Assembly (NCBI GenBank): GCA_045126815.1
Contig: JBGVPD010000044.1
Location: 1 to 23,268, forward strand
Direction: 5' to 3'
Length of the DNA: 23,268 bases
DNA from: RGIG1995 sp045126815
GTDB taxonomy: Bacteria > Bacillota > Clostridia > Oscillospirales > CAG-272
The notes below the pieces were generated by a model. That model made no database searches. It was not told the DNA's origin and saw nothing but the letters and a program-made list of their open reading frames with translations. How positions within the stretch are numbered: position 1 is the first letter of the stretch; every line of letters starts with the position of its first letter. Shown piece after piece: positions 1 to 7,850 of the stretch. Both the position numbers and the translations under genes were made by a program.

Positions 1-1
1 A

Positions 2-262
2 ATGCCCGACCACATACACGCAATAATTATCATTGACAAAAACGTAAATAATCAAAACGGGACGTCGAGGGCGCCGTCCCCTACCAATGAGATGTTGCCG
101 CATATTGTTTCTACGTTTAAAAGGTTTTGCAACAAAGAAGTCGGATACAATATTTTTCAGCGCTCTTTTGCTGAACATATAATTCGTGACAGAGAAGATT
201 ATGAAACGAGAAGAAAATATTTATACGAAAACCCGATAAAATGGTATTACGAAAATAAATAA
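2..262 (+). CDS. REP-associated tyrosine (Y1/IS200-like) transposase, C-terminal part
   Basis: Partial: the reading frame is already open at the left edge, and the first Met is probably internal. It begins with MPDHIH, the HUH metal-binding motif of Y1 single-strand transposases. It continues with FKRF, an HIIRDREDYE stretch and a NPIKW ending typical of the RAYT branch (REP-associated transposases), which process stem-loop DNA rather than mobilise a classic IS. The nucleophilic Tyr should be in the C-terminal helix among the Tyr residues of RDREDYETRRKYLYENP. An in-frame insert (residues about 19-30, GTSRAPSPTNE) coincides with a 31-base sequence that recurs at 7720-7750, so a repeat has probably entered the gene. 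The family call is firm; activity cannot be judged without the N-terminus. Confidence 0.8.
   Translation: MPDHIHAIIIIDKNVNNQNGTSRAPSPTNEMLPHIVSTFKRFCNKEVGYNIFQRSFAEHIIRDREDYETRRKYLYENPIKWYYENK
57..87 (+). repeat. 31-bp intergenic-type repeat inside the transposase frame
   Basis: This stretch matches the reverse complement of 7720-7750 at 27 of 31 positions. Core: CGTCGAGG, a short variable part, then CCCTACCAA. Here it is translated as part of the transposase; the other copy is in a gene-free region. Confidence 0.65.
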
Positions 263-304
263 ACCCGATATTCTGATAAACAGAGTATCGGGGTTGTTTT
301 TTTG
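262..304. terminator. Intrinsic terminator, probably bidirectional
   Basis: Inverted repeat AACCCGATATTCTG / CAGAGTATCGGGGTT around a 5-base loop, with one bulged G and one G-U pair. It is followed by eight T on the plus strand, with a T-rich stretch on the other side. It separates the transposase from the convergent lipoprotein gene. Confidence 0.8.
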
Positions 305-943
305 TTAATATATGTCTGCCAAAAGGGAGGTTTGTTCGATATCGTTAGTTGCTGTGTTGTACAGGTTTTTATATTCGTATAAAGAACCGCGTGTTTCTAA
401 AATCATATCTACCATTACCATACAAGCAGCATGGTAATTAACTAACAAAGCAGTTTCGTTTGATTTTTCTGGGTATTTTTGTCTTAGTGTTTTTATTCTT
501 TCGGTTGTATCTCTTTCTATTTCATCTAGAGTGTATACGACTGTCATATAACCTTTTGCTAATTCAAATGCTGCTTGCAATTGACTGTCAGTTGCCTCTT
601 TAGTGTCCGTTGTTCCTGCAACTATCATTTTTAAATATAGTTTTTTACATTCTTCGAAGCTATTTGCCATTGCTGCATACTTGAAGCATTCTAAAAAAGT
701 ATGCAGTTTTTTTGCGCCAACATCTTCGTCTTCCCATAGTTTAATTACAATTAAAGCATCTGTTTGGGCTAGTGGAAGAATTCTACTCAATTCATGATGA
801 ATACTTTTGTATTCTTCAATATACTCTTGAGTATTGTCAGTTTCAACAGGTTGTGAGTTAGTAGTTGAAGAACAAGATGTTATCATTGTTATACACATAG
901 TTATAACAAGTAACAAAGAAATAATGAGGTTTCTTTTTTTCAT
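305..943 (-). CDS. Predicted lipoprotein of unknown function
   Basis: 212 aa. The start was taken at the ATG giving MKKRN because AAGGAAG lies about 7 bases upstream; a longer frame to 979 has no ribosome site. Residues 1-24 form a lipoprotein signal: KKR, a hydrophobic core, then the lipobox ITSC with Cys24 as the lipidation site, followed by a Ser/Thr/Asn-rich tether. The rest (about 45-212) is mostly helical and charged, with no motif I recognise. It lies divergent to an XRE-type regulator 131 bp away, with overlapping promoters, so the regulator probably controls it. Membrane-anchored on the outer face by inference; function unknown. Confidence 0.75.
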   Translation of the reverse strand: MKKRNLIISLLLVITMCITMITSCSSTTNSQPVETDNTQEYIEEYKSIHHELSRILPLAQTDALIVIKLWEDEDVGAKKLHTFLECFKYAAMANSFEECKKLYLKMIVAGTTDTKEATDSQLQAAFELAKGYMTVVYTLDEIERDTTERIKTLRQKYPEKSNETALLVNYHAACMVMVDMILETRGSLYEYKNLYNTATNDIEQTSLLADIY

Positions 944-969
944 TTTTTGCTTCCTTTTCAATATAAAAA

Positions 970-1042
970 TTATAGCCATAAGGCTTTATATAGCCCTATA
1001 GTATCATATATAGACCTAATTGTCAATAGTTTGGGGCTATAA
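970..1042. promoter_or_regulatory. Candidate operators: three TATAGCC(C) boxes
   Basis: TTATAGCC at 970-977, TATAGCCC at 989-996, and the inverted GGGGCTATAA at 1033-1042. They bracket both divergent promoters, and the last overlaps the regulator's own -10. There is also an AGCC-ATAA-GGCT palindrome at 974-985. The placement fits autoregulation by the XRE protein; this is inferred from position only. Confidence 0.5.
998..1026 (-). promoter_or_regulatory. Promoter of the lipoprotein gene
   Basis: On the minus strand: TTGACA (1026-1021), 17-base spacer, TACTAT (1003-998) preceded by TGA, an extended -10. Sigma-A type. Confidence 0.7.
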
Positions 1043-1043
1043 T
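1038..1043 (+). promoter_or_regulatory. -10 box of the XRE regulator promoter
   Basis: Perfect TATAAT 31 bases before the ATG. No convincing -35 at 16-18 bases. The box shares bases with one TATAGCCC operator candidate. Confidence 0.5.
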
Positions 1044-1074
1044 TAGTCTGTAAATGTTGACTTGAGGTGATTAT

Positions 1075-1317
1075 ATGGATACCTATACAACTGTGAAAAA
1101 TAGATTGTATCAATTATGCCAAGAGAATGGTATGTCAATTTATAAACTTGCAATGGAGTCAGGAATTCCGCCGTCTACAATAAAAAATATATTATATGGA
1201 AAAAGCAAGAATCCAGGAATTGTAACATTAAAAATGTTGTGTGATGGATTGGGGATAACACTAACAGATTTCTTTAATACAAAAGAATTCAGAAATTTGG
1301 AACAGGAAATAAAATAA
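1075..1317 (+). CDS. Small XRE/Cro-C1 family HTH regulator
   Basis: 80 aa, almost entirely one helix-turn-helix domain. Helix 2-turn-helix 3 reads SIYKLAMESGIPPSTIKNI (about residues 21-39), followed by TLKMLCDGLGITLTDFF, the usual last helices of the Cro/C1 fold. The ribosome site GAGGTGA sits four bases before the ATG. Single-domain proteins of this size usually bind DNA as dimers and often regulate themselves. The divergent lipoprotein gene and the TATAGCC boxes between them suggest a two-gene regulatory pair. Cytoplasmic. The family is certain; the target is inferred. Confidence 0.9.
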   Translation: MDTYTTVKNRLYQLCQENGMSIYKLAMESGIPPSTIKNILYGKSKNPGIVTLKMLCDGLGITLTDFFNTKEFRNLEQEIK

Positions 1318-1318
1318 C

Positions 1319-1350
1319 AAAAGCATATCGGTTTTACCGATATGCTTTTT
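1319..1350. terminator. Bidirectional terminator between convergent genes
   Basis: Perfect 14-bp stem AAAAGCATATCGGT / ACCGATATGCTTTT with a 3-base loop. A on one side and T on the other make it work in both directions. It serves the XRE gene and the convergent peptidase gene. Confidence 0.9.
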
Positions 1351-1351
1351 A

Positions 1352-3034
1352 TCATTTTTGTTCATTCAACCATTGTTCTGTGGCTTCGGCGATTTCTTTA
1401 AGAGCGCCCTCTTCAAAGGGAGATTTTATATCTGCAACTTTACAGAGTTCAACAAAGGTCTTTTTGCCGCCTTCTTTAACAAATCTCATATATCTTTCCC
1501 AAGCGTCTTTGTAGTCAACGTTCATTAGATTTTTAAACGTTAAAGCAGCCGTTTGCGCAAGACAGTAGTCAATATAATAGAAAGGATAATGATAGATGTG
1601 GAGCTGTCTTTGCCATCCGCGTCCGTCGCCGTAGAAGGGAATACCCGTCATATCAATATACGGTCTGTACTGTCTTTCTAAACTTGCCCATGCTTCGTGT
1701 CTTTGTGCAGGGGTAAGTTCGGGATTATCGTATACTATATGCTGGAATTCGTCAACGATACAACCGTAGGGAATAAATATAAGTGCACCTTTAAGGTGTG
1801 TAAGTTTCGCTCTCTTTGTATCGTCTTTATAGAAAAGCTCAAGCCAAGGCCAAGCGAAAAATTCCATAGACATAGAGTGAGTTTCGCAGCCTTCCATAGT
1901 GGGATTTTTGTTTTCCTCAAGGTCAAAGTTTCTGACCATATAATCTGCGAAGGCGTGACCAGCTTCGTGTGTTAATACCTCAACGTCGCCTGCCGTACCG
2001 TTAAAGTTTGAAAAAATAAAGGGTGCTTTATAATCGGGAATACCTATGCAATAACCGCCGACGGCTTTTCCTTTTTTTGCTTCAACGTCAAGCAGTTCGT
2101 TGTCGTACATGAAGTTGATAAATTCTTTAGCTTCTTCCGACATTTCTTCATACATTTGTTTTCCTGCGGCAAGAATATCGGCAGGAGTTCCAACAGGCTT
2201 CGGATTGCCGTCGAGATAAAACGTTGTATCGTCGTAAAGTTTTAAGTTTGGTACGTTAATGCTTTCTGCCTGTTCAGCCTTGATTTTTGAAACAACGGGA
2301 ACAAGGTCATTCTTTACCTGATCTCTGAAGAATTTAACCATTTCGGGAGTATAGCAGTTACGTGTGCGGCGCATATATCCGAGCTCTGTAAAGTTTTTAA
2401 ATCCAAGCTTTTTAGCTATTTCGGTTCGTACTTTTACGAGTTCGTCGAAGATAGAGTCAAGTTCATCGGCATGGCTCATATAGAAGTTGCCCTCAGCCTC
2501 AAACGCCTCTTTTCTGGTGTTTCTGTCTCGGTCTTCTTTGTAAACGCCGAGCTGTGATATATTGAGAGTCTGGCCTCTAAAATCAATTTGCGCCGAGGCT
2601 ACAAGCTTTTGGTAGTCGCTTACGAGCTTGTTTTCTTTTTGCAGAAGGGGAATGATTTCCGGAGAAAAACATTTTAAGTCCATTTCAAGATTTTTAAATA
2701 ACAGTTCTCCGTATTTTTCTTCAATATCTTTTCTGAAAGATGAATTCAAAAGCGCTATCATAAAATCGGTAACCTTTTCCTGAAGAACGGGCCCGTTTTC
2801 GTCGTAGTAGTTGTTTTCTTCATCGTAAAATTTATCTTCGGTGTTAACGCTATGTCTGATGTAGGCGATGTTAGCCATGGTTGAAAAGGAAGACGTAAGC
2901 TTTTCGTGTTCATACAATGCGTCGAAAACTTGTGATGCATTTTCTGCGTTTTCTATATCACATTTAAGCTTATCGTACGCTTTGCCCATTTCGTTTATGT
3001 TAATTCTTTCGTATTTCATTTGGCTGAATTTCAT
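1352..3034 (-). CDS. M3 family oligoendopeptidase (PepF-like)
   Basis: 560 aa, full length for the M3B branch of oligoendopeptidases. The zinc site HEAGH is at residues 356-360. The third ligand is Glu384 in ETHSMSMEF, which matches the ExxSxxxE pattern of PepF-like enzymes. The protein is otherwise helical, with conserved Tyr/Gly-rich substrate-binding segments near the C-terminus (YGDGRGWQRQ, HIYHYPFYYIDY). There is no signal peptide, so it probably degrades short peptides in the cytoplasm. The start is fixed by GGGAGGT 6 bases upstream and by a strong promoter at 3080-3108. Monocistronic: own promoter and own terminator. Confidence 0.93.
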   Translation of the reverse strand: MKFSQMKYERININEMGKAYDKLKCDIENAENASQVFDALYEHEKLTSSFSTMANIAYIRHSVNTEDKFYDEENNYYDENGPVLQEKVTDFMIALLNSSFRKDIEEKYGELLFKNLEMDLKCFSPEIIPLLQKENKLVSDYQKLVASAQIDFRGQTLNISQLGVYKEDRDRNTRKEAFEAEGNFYMSHADELDSIFDELVKVRTEIAKKLGFKNFTELGYMRRTRNCYTPEMVKFFRDQVKNDLVPVVSKIKAEQAESINVPNLKLYDDTTFYLDGNPKPVGTPADILAAGKQMYEEMSEEAKEFINFMYDNELLDVEAKKGKAVGGYCIGIPDYKAPFIFSNFNGTAGDVEVLTHEAGHAFADYMVRNFDLEENKNPTMEGCETHSMSMEFFAWPWLELFYKDDTKRAKLTHLKGALIFIPYGCIVDEFQHIVYDNPELTPAQRHEAWASLERQYRPYIDMTGIPFYGDGRGWQRQLHIYHYPFYYIDYCLAQTAALTFKNLMNVDYKDAWERYMRFVKEGGKKTFVELCKVADIKSPFEEGALKEIAEATEQWLNEQK

Positions 3035-3079
3035 AATATACCTCCCGAATTATTGTTGGTTTTATCTTTATTGTTTTAG

Positions 3080-3108
3080 ATTATAACATTATTTTGTTTA
3101 ATTAGCAA
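3080..3108 (-). promoter_or_regulatory. Promoter of the M3 peptidase gene
   Basis: Minus strand: TTGCTA (3108-3103), 17-base spacer, TATAAT (3085-3080) preceded by TGT, an extended -10. Confidence 0.7.
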
Positions 3109-3157
3109 CGGAATTATAATTTTTATTAAGAAAAATGATTATATTTACAAAAAGGAT

Positions 3158-3186
3158 TTGACAAAAGGCGATAAACAATGTAAAAT
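3158..3186 (+). promoter_or_regulatory. Promoter of the transketolase genes
   Basis: TTGACA (3158-3163), 17-base spacer, TAAAAT (3181-3186). Close to the sigma-A consensus, fitting high expression. The predicted start near 3193 leaves a leader of about 60 bases. Confidence 0.8.
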
Positions 3187-3256
3187 AAATAGAGTAAAAT
3201 AGTACAATAATAAGTATATATTTTTAATGTTTTATTTAGCTTTAGGAGGAACACCG

Positions 3257-4084
3257 ATGGAACAGGCAAAAATTGCTGAATTGCAAAAGAAAGCTACACA
3301 GATCAGGCTTGACATTCTCGAAGAGGTTTTCAGCGCTTCTTCAGGCCATCCCGGCGGCTCAATGTCAATAGCAGAAATTCTTACTTATCTGTATTTTAAG
3401 GAAATGAAAGTTGACCCGAAAAATCCTAAGTGGGAGGACAGAGACAGATTTGTTCTTTCAAAAGGTCATACAGCACCCGGACTTTATGCGGCACTTGCTG
3501 AAAGAGGATTTTTCCCCACAGAAGACCTTAAAACATTCAGAAACGTAAACAGTTATCTTCAGGGCCATCCGGATATGAAGGGTGTACCCGGTGTTGATAT
3601 GTCATCAGGTTCGCTCGGACTTGGTATTTCAACAGCTTGCGGAATGGCGCTTTCAGGAAAGATATACAATAAGGATTACCGTGTATACACAGTACTTGGA
3701 GACGGTGAAGTAGCAGAAGGACAGGTTTGGGAAGCAGCTATGTTTGCGGCTCATTACAAGCTTGACAACCTTTGCGCATTCGTTGACTTTAACGGACTTC
3801 AGATAGACGGTGCTATTACCGACGTTATGAACTCAACACCTATTGATGAAAAGTTCAAAGCATTCGGTTGGAAAGTTATCGTAATTGACGGACACGACTT
3901 TAACCAGATCGAAAGTGCTGTTGAAGAAGCAAAGGCAACAAAAGGTCAGCCTACAATGATTCTTTGTAAGACAGTTAAGGGTAAGGGCGTATCCTTTATG
4001 GAAAACAAGGCAGGCTGGCATGGAAAAGCTCCCAATGCCGATGAGTATGCACAGGCAGTGGCAGAGTTGAAGGCTCAGCTTTAA
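3257..4084 (+). CDS. tkt: Transketolase, N-terminal (TPP-binding) subunit
   Basis: 275 aa. The start is the ATG giving MEQAK, with AGGAGG 8 bases upstream; an earlier in-frame Met at 3227 lacks a ribosome site. The thiamine diphosphate/Mg motif begins GDGEVAEGQ at residues 148-151 and runs on as the usual GDG-to-N motif (FVDFNGLQIDG). SKGHTAPGLYAAL is a transketolase N-domain signature. With the next gene it forms the split transketolase found in many Clostridia and archaea. It transfers two-carbon ketol units between sugar phosphates in the non-oxidative pentose phosphate pathway. Cytoplasmic. It is co-transcribed with the C-terminal half 29 bases downstream. A DXS identity is unlikely given the two-gene split. 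Confidence 0.95.
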   Translation: MEQAKIAELQKKATQIRLDILEEVFSASSGHPGGSMSIAEILTYLYFKEMKVDPKNPKWEDRDRFVLSKGHTAPGLYAALAERGFFPTEDLKTFRNVNSYLQGHPDMKGVPGVDMSSGSLGLGISTACGMALSGKIYNKDYRVYTVLGDGEVAEGQVWEAAMFAAHYKLDNLCAFVDFNGLQIDGAITDVMNSTPIDEKFKAFGWKVIVIDGHDFNQIESAVEEAKATKGQPTMILCKTVKGKGVSFMENKAGWHGKAPNADEYAQAVAELKAQL

Positions 4085-4113
4085 TCTAATAAATTGTATA
4101 GGAGTTTAGTAAC

Positions 4114-5052
4114 ATGGCAGATAAGATTGCAACAAGAGAAGCTTACGGTAATGCACTTGCCGAGCTTGGTGAAAAATATGATTTTGTAGTGTTTGATGCT
4201 GACTTGGCTGAGGCTACAAAGACAATTACATTTAAGAAAAAATTCCCCGAAAGACATTTCGACTGCGGTATTGCAGAGGGTAACATGGTATCGGTTGCAG
4301 CAGGTGTTGCAGCAACAGGTAAGATTCCCTTTGTATCTACTTTTGCGATGTTTGCAGCAGGACGTGGATTTGAGCAGGTTAGAAACTCAATCGGTTACCC
4401 TCATTTGAACGTTAAGATCGGTGCAACACACGGCGGTATCTCCGTTGGTGAAGACGGTGCAACACACCAGTGCAACGAAGACTTTGCTACTATGCGTACT
4501 ATTCCCGGTATGACAGTTATTTGTCCCGCAGATGCAGTTGAAGCAAGAGCAGTAGTTGAAGCAGCAATTCTTCACGAGGGACCCGTTTATATGAGATTCG
4601 GTAGATTTGCCGTTCCCACACTTTTCGATAAGGACACATACAAGTTCGAGATCGGTAAGGGTGTTCAGATGGCAGACGGTAAAGACGTTACAATCGTAGC
4701 AAACGGACTTATGGTAGAACAGGCTCTTATCGCTAAAGATATGCTCGCAGAAGAGGGTATCAGCGCAAGAGTTATAAATATGGCAACAATTAAGCCTATC
4801 GACAAGGACATTCTTGTAAAGGCAGCAAAAGAAACAGGAGCTATCGTTACAGCTGAAGAACACAGTGTTATCGGCGGTTTGGGTAGCGCTGTATGCGAAG
4901 TATTGGCCGAAACAATACCCGTACCCGTAAAGAAGGTTGGTGTTGAAGATACATTCGGAAGAAGCGGAAAAGTTCCTCCGTTGTTGGAAATGTATGGCCT
5001 TACAGCAGCAAACATTGTTGCAAAGGCAAAAGAAGCTATTGCGCTTAAGTAA
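4114..5052 (+). CDS. tkt: Transketolase, C-terminal (pyrimidine-binding) subunit
   Basis: 312 aa. The pyrimidine-binding domain has the conserved Glu55 in CGIAEGNM, which activates the TPP aminopyrimidine. HGGISVGEDGATHQ carries active-site His residues. The C-terminal transketolase fold ends with IGGLGSAVCEVL. The ribosome site AGGAG lies about 10 bases before the ATG. It completes the active site of the upstream subunit; the working enzyme would be an alpha2/beta2-type complex, as known for split transketolases. Codon use is strongly biased and even across both genes, as expected for abundant central-metabolism proteins. Confidence 0.95.
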   Translation: MADKIATREAYGNALAELGEKYDFVVFDADLAEATKTITFKKKFPERHFDCGIAEGNMVSVAAGVAATGKIPFVSTFAMFAAGRGFEQVRNSIGYPHLNVKIGATHGGISVGEDGATHQCNEDFATMRTIPGMTVICPADAVEARAVVEAAILHEGPVYMRFGRFAVPTLFDKDTYKFEIGKGVQMADGKDVTIVANGLMVEQALIAKDMLAEEGISARVINMATIKPIDKDILVKAAKETGAIVTAEEHSVIGGLGSAVCEVLAETIPVPVKKVGVEDTFGRSGKVPPLLEMYGLTAANIVAKAKEAIALK

Positions 5053-5067
5053 GATAAATAACTATGT

Positions 5068-5094
5068 ATTATCCCCTGCTTAGCGGGGGATAAT
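5068..5094 (+). other. Hairpin between transketolase and thioredoxin genes
   Basis: 12-bp stem ATTATCCCCTGC / GCGGGGGATAAT (one G-U pair) around TTA. It is not followed by a T run, so it may be a 3' stability structure or a weak terminator. Thioredoxin could be partly read from the tkt promoter. Confidence 0.6.
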
Positions 5095-5125
5095 ATATAC
5101 GCTATTACAAAAAGGAGGAAGAAGA

Positions 5126-5437
5126 ATGGCACTTATTACAATAACGAAAGAAAATTATGATGAAGAAGTTGTTAAGTCACCCGTGCCGGTGTTGCTTGAT
5201 TTTTGGGCAGCGTGGTGTGGGCCTTGCCGTATGCTTTCCCCTATTATTGATGAGATTGCAGATGAGATAGAGGGAAAAGCTAAGGTTTGCAAGATAAACG
5301 TTGACGAACAGCCACTCCTTGCACAGCAGTTTGGTATAATGAGTATACCTACCCTTGTATTTATGAAAAACGGCGAGATCACAGCAAAAGAAGTGGGCGT
5401 AAGAAGCAAACAAGTTATACTTGATAAGCTTAACTGA
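5126..5437 (+). CDS. trxA: Thioredoxin
   Basis: 103 aa, normal length. Redox site WCGPC at residues 30-34 in the standard WAAWCGPCRM context, the cis-proline segment MSIPTLVFMKNG, and the buried Asp in LLDFWA. It reduces disulfides in cytoplasmic proteins using thioredoxin reductase. The ribosome site AAAGGAGG is 7 bases before the ATG. It follows the split transketolase; no reductase gene is nearby, so that partner must be elsewhere. It ends at a strong bidirectional terminator. Confidence 0.96.
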   Translation: MALITITKENYDEEVVKSPVPVLLDFWAAWCGPCRMLSPIIDEIADEIEGKAKVCKINVDEQPLLAQQFGIMSIPTLVFMKNGEITAKEVGVRSKQVILDKLN

Positions 5438-5438
5438 A

Positions 5439-5488
5439 TAAAAAAGGCTTTGCCCATTGAATAAATCACGGACAAAGCCTCTTTTTTT
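5439..5488. terminator. Bidirectional terminator between trxA and spoVG
   Basis: Stem AGGCTTTG (5445-5452) / CAAAGCCT (5473-5480) with a 20-base loop. T7 follows on the plus strand and A6 precedes it. It serves two convergent genes. Confidence 0.85.
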
Positions 5489-5516
5489 GTTGAGTATTTA
5501 AATACAGGAATTGCTT

Positions 5517-5819
5517 TTAGTTTGTTTCTGCGCCGACGGTGAGAATGGAATCTGCATCTTCTTCGGCTAATTTTGCTTCATAGGCTTCGATAACTGCTTT
5601 CTCAAGCATTGTACGGAACTCGGCATTTATCGGATGTACGATATCGCGATATGTGTTGTCGGGGTTCTTTCTGCTTGGCATAACAATGAACAGTTTATCT
5701 TTAGTGCTGATTACCTTGATGTCGTGAACTGCAAGCTGGTCGTCGAAGGTTACCGAAACGATTGCTTTCATGGGGCTCTCGTCGAATAGTTTTCTTACCT
5801 TGATGTTGGTAATAACCAT
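5517..5819 (-). CDS. spoVG: SpoVG family RNA-binding regulator
   Basis: 100 aa, close to the usual 85-100. It matches the SpoVG pattern throughout: an N-terminal ITNIKVRKL strand, MKAIVSVTFDDQLAVHDIKVI, the hallmark LFIVMPSRKNPDNTYRDI and HPIN, and a C-terminal acidic helix. In Bacillus and Staphylococcus it is an RNA-binding regulator of sporulation septation and cell-envelope genes; here that role is inferred from family. AGGAGGT lies 6 bases before the ATG. A possible -10 (TATACT, 5863-5858) has only a weak TTGAAT 19 bases upstream. Divergent from murC. Confidence 0.96.
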   Translation of the reverse strand: MVITNIKVRKLFDESPMKAIVSVTFDDQLAVHDIKVISTKDKLFIVMPSRKNPDNTYRDIVHPINAEFRTMLEKAVIEAYEAKLAEEDADSILTVGAETN

Positions 5820-6013
5820 AATATACCTCCTACGTATTTAATTTTATCTTTCACTATAGTATAACTGTATTTTGTTAAATTTATTCAACTAATTTTTGGT
5901 TAATTTTTAAACTTTTTTATAAACATTTGACAATGTTTTGTGCATATTATACAAACATGATGCGTATTATATATATAATATGACAAACCGCAAAGAAAGA
6001 GAGGCAACAGAAA

Positions 6014-7384
6014 ATGAAAGGGAACGATAGATTTATATTGCCCGACGGGGTAAATTCTGTGTTTTTTATAGGTGTTTGCGGAATTAGTATGTCCAGTCTT
6101 GCAAGTATTACTCGCACACACGGAATAAGGGTTGGCGGTTCGGATACAAATGACGGGGAAATGGCTGAAAAGCTCAGAAATGAAGGGATAGAGCTGTTTA
6201 TCGGTCATTCGGAAGAGAACGTAAAGGGATACGATGCTGTCGTATACACGGCGGCGATATCGGAAGATAATCCGGAACTGAAGTATGCAAGAGAGAATGG
6301 TCTGCCTTGTATCAACAGAGCAGAATATCTGGGCAAACTTATGCTTTCCTATACAAACAGAATAGGTGTTGCCGGTATGCACGGGAAAAGCAGTGTAACA
6401 GGAATGATATCCCACATATTTATTGAGGCGGGAAAAGAACCGACTGTATTAAACGGAGCAAAGACGGCAGAGCTTGGCGGCGGTGCGTACAGAATAGGAA
6501 GAAGCGACGGTTTTATATTTGAAGCTTGTGAATACAAGGATAGTTTTTTGTCATTCCATCCTGACACAGCCGTTTTACTTAATCTTGAAATGGACCACGT
6601 TGATTATTTCCATTCGCTTCAGCAAATAAAGAATTCTTTTGCAGAATATGCAAGTAAAGCTCATACGGTCGTAGCTTACGGTAATGATGAAGATCTTGCC
6701 GATGCCTTGAAAGAATACAAGGGCAAGTTGGTAACATACGGTGTAAATGATAAGTCTTTAGATTATTATGCATACGATATAAAAGAAAATGAGTTTGGAT
6801 ATGATACGTTTAAAATAGGGCATAATGGTGAAGAATTATGTCAAGTTGAATTATCGGTTCCCGGAGAGCATAACGTTAGTAATGCGACAGCGGCAATAGC
6901 CGTAGCACACTTACATGGAATTGACGTTAAGTTGGCTGCAGAAAGTATGAAGTTGTTTAAAGGTGTAAACAGACGTGCGGAATTTAAAGGTATAATCAAC
7001 GGTGTTACCGTTTATGACGACTATGCGCATCATCCGTCGGAGATAAGAGCGTCATTACATGGTTTTAGAAAGTTATGCAAAGGGCGTTTGTGGTGTGTAT
7101 ATCAGCCGCACACGTATTCGAGAACGGCTGGGTTATTTGAAGAGTTTTGTCAATGCTTTGGTGAAAGTGACGAAATAATATTTGCCGAAATATATGCGGC
7201 AAGGGAGAAGAACACTTTTGGAATATCTTCGAAAGATATTGCTGACAGAATTGAGAATGCACTGTATTTTGACAGTTTTGAAGAAATTGCAGAATATGTA
7301 AAACGAAACGCAAAGCCCAATGATTTGGTTGTAACAATGGGTGCAGGTGACGTATTTAAAGTGCATCAAATAATGATGAAATAA
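6014..7384 (+). CDS. murC: UDP-N-acetylmuramate-L-alanine ligase
   Basis: 456 aa, normal length. It adds L-Ala to UDP-MurNAc with ATP, the first peptide step of peptidoglycan precursor synthesis in the cytoplasm. The N-terminal Rossmann-like segment is FFIGVCGISMSSLA. The ATP loop is GMHGKSS (His123, Lys125), where GTHGKTT is usual. The central domain has EACEYKDSF and NLEMDHVDYF; the C-terminal domain has YDDYAHHPSEI and QPHTYSR. The altered loop and CEYKDS fit a Clostridia subgroup and keep the catalytic Lys. The ribosome site is weak (GAGAGG, about 9 bases). Upstream TTGACA at 5927 with TACAAA 17 bases on, or TATAAT at 5974 without a clear -35, could be the promoter. Confidence 0.93.
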   Translation: MKGNDRFILPDGVNSVFFIGVCGISMSSLASITRTHGIRVGGSDTNDGEMAEKLRNEGIELFIGHSEENVKGYDAVVYTAAISEDNPELKYARENGLPCINRAEYLGKLMLSYTNRIGVAGMHGKSSVTGMISHIFIEAGKEPTVLNGAKTAELGGGAYRIGRSDGFIFEACEYKDSFLSFHPDTAVLLNLEMDHVDYFHSLQQIKNSFAEYASKAHTVVAYGNDEDLADALKEYKGKLVTYGVNDKSLDYYAYDIKENEFGYDTFKIGHNGEELCQVELSVPGEHNVSNATAAIAVAHLHGIDVKLAAESMKLFKGVNRRAEFKGIINGVTVYDDYAHHPSEIRASLHGFRKLCKGRLWCVYQPHTYSRTAGLFEEFCQCFGESDEIIFAEIYAAREKNTFGISSKDIADRIENALYFDSFEEIAEYVKRNAKPNDLVVTMGAGDVFKVHQIMMK

Positions 7385-7387
7385 TTT

Positions 7388-7420
7388 TAAGCGGGGGAAA
7401 AAATCCCCGCTTATTTTATT
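7388..7420 (+). terminator. Terminator of murC
   Basis: Stem TAAGCGGGG / CCCCGCTTA around an 8-base A-rich loop, followed by TTTTATT. It starts four bases past the stop codon. Confidence 0.85.
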
Positions 7421-7451
7421 GTTTAGGCTGACTGTGTTTTTTAAAAGTTTT

Positions 7452-7526
7452 TGCGGTTCGGGGAACCCCTATTACGAGACCCCCCAAACCTTACTCCGTG
7501 CGGTTCGGGGAACCCCTATTACGAGA
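7452..7526 (+). repeat. Two tandem copies of a 28-bp repeat
   Basis: Identical 28-base units at 7452-7479 and 7499-7526, starting TGCGGTTCGGGGAACCCC and ending TTACGAGA, with 47 bases from start to start. The bases between are C-rich (CCCCCCAAACC). Only two units, so not a CRISPR. Confidence 0.85.
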
Positions 7527-7719
7527 ACCCCCACCATATTAGTAAAACTTTGTTTTTTAGAAGTTTTGGCTGGAGTCAAGAGGGCGCTTTTTCAAAAGCG
7601 CGTCTCTTGTCTGGGTTCGGGAGCGAAGCTCCTGACAGAATGTGCTTCTTTAAAAAACGCGTCAGCGTTTTTCTTTTTTCACCAATAACATTTGATTAAA
7701 AATCACTTCCCCTCCTAAC

Positions 7720-7750
7720 TTGGTAGGGGGCGACGTCCTCGACGCCCCGT
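7720..7750 (-). repeat. Intergenic copy of the 31-bp repeat
   Basis: The reverse complement matches 57-87 at 27 of 31 positions, with CGTCGAGG and CCCTACCAA conserved. Confidence 0.65.
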
Positions 7751-7808
7751 TTTATAAACTTTTCTGACATTATTGGGATAAAAATAACTTACCTTACTTA
7801 CTTTTTAT

Positions 7809-7838
7809 GTTACTTTCTTGCTGCGACAAGAAAGTAAC
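7809..7838. repeat. Perfect 12-bp inverted repeat
   Basis: GTTACTTTCTTG / CAAGAAAGTAAC around CTGCGA. No T run, so not a terminator. Looks like part of a REP-like palindromic element together with the next hairpin. Confidence 0.75.
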
Positions 7839-7850
7839 CAAAGAAGTCGC

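Noticed and set aside
4387..4863. Long minus-strand frame opposite the transketolase C gene
   Set aside because: It is a shadow of a highly biased coding sequence, very rich in Cys and Phe, with no ribosome site.
5068..5094. Strong terminator after transketolase
   Set aside because: The stem is good but no T run follows, so it is listed only as a hairpin.
7452..7526. CRISPR array
   Set aside because: Only two 28-base units with a 19-base spacer and no cas genes nearby.
7419..7699. Two overlapping frames of 80-90 residues on the plus strand
   Set aside because: They translate the tandem 28-base repeat and hairpins, have no ribosome site and no protein-like composition.
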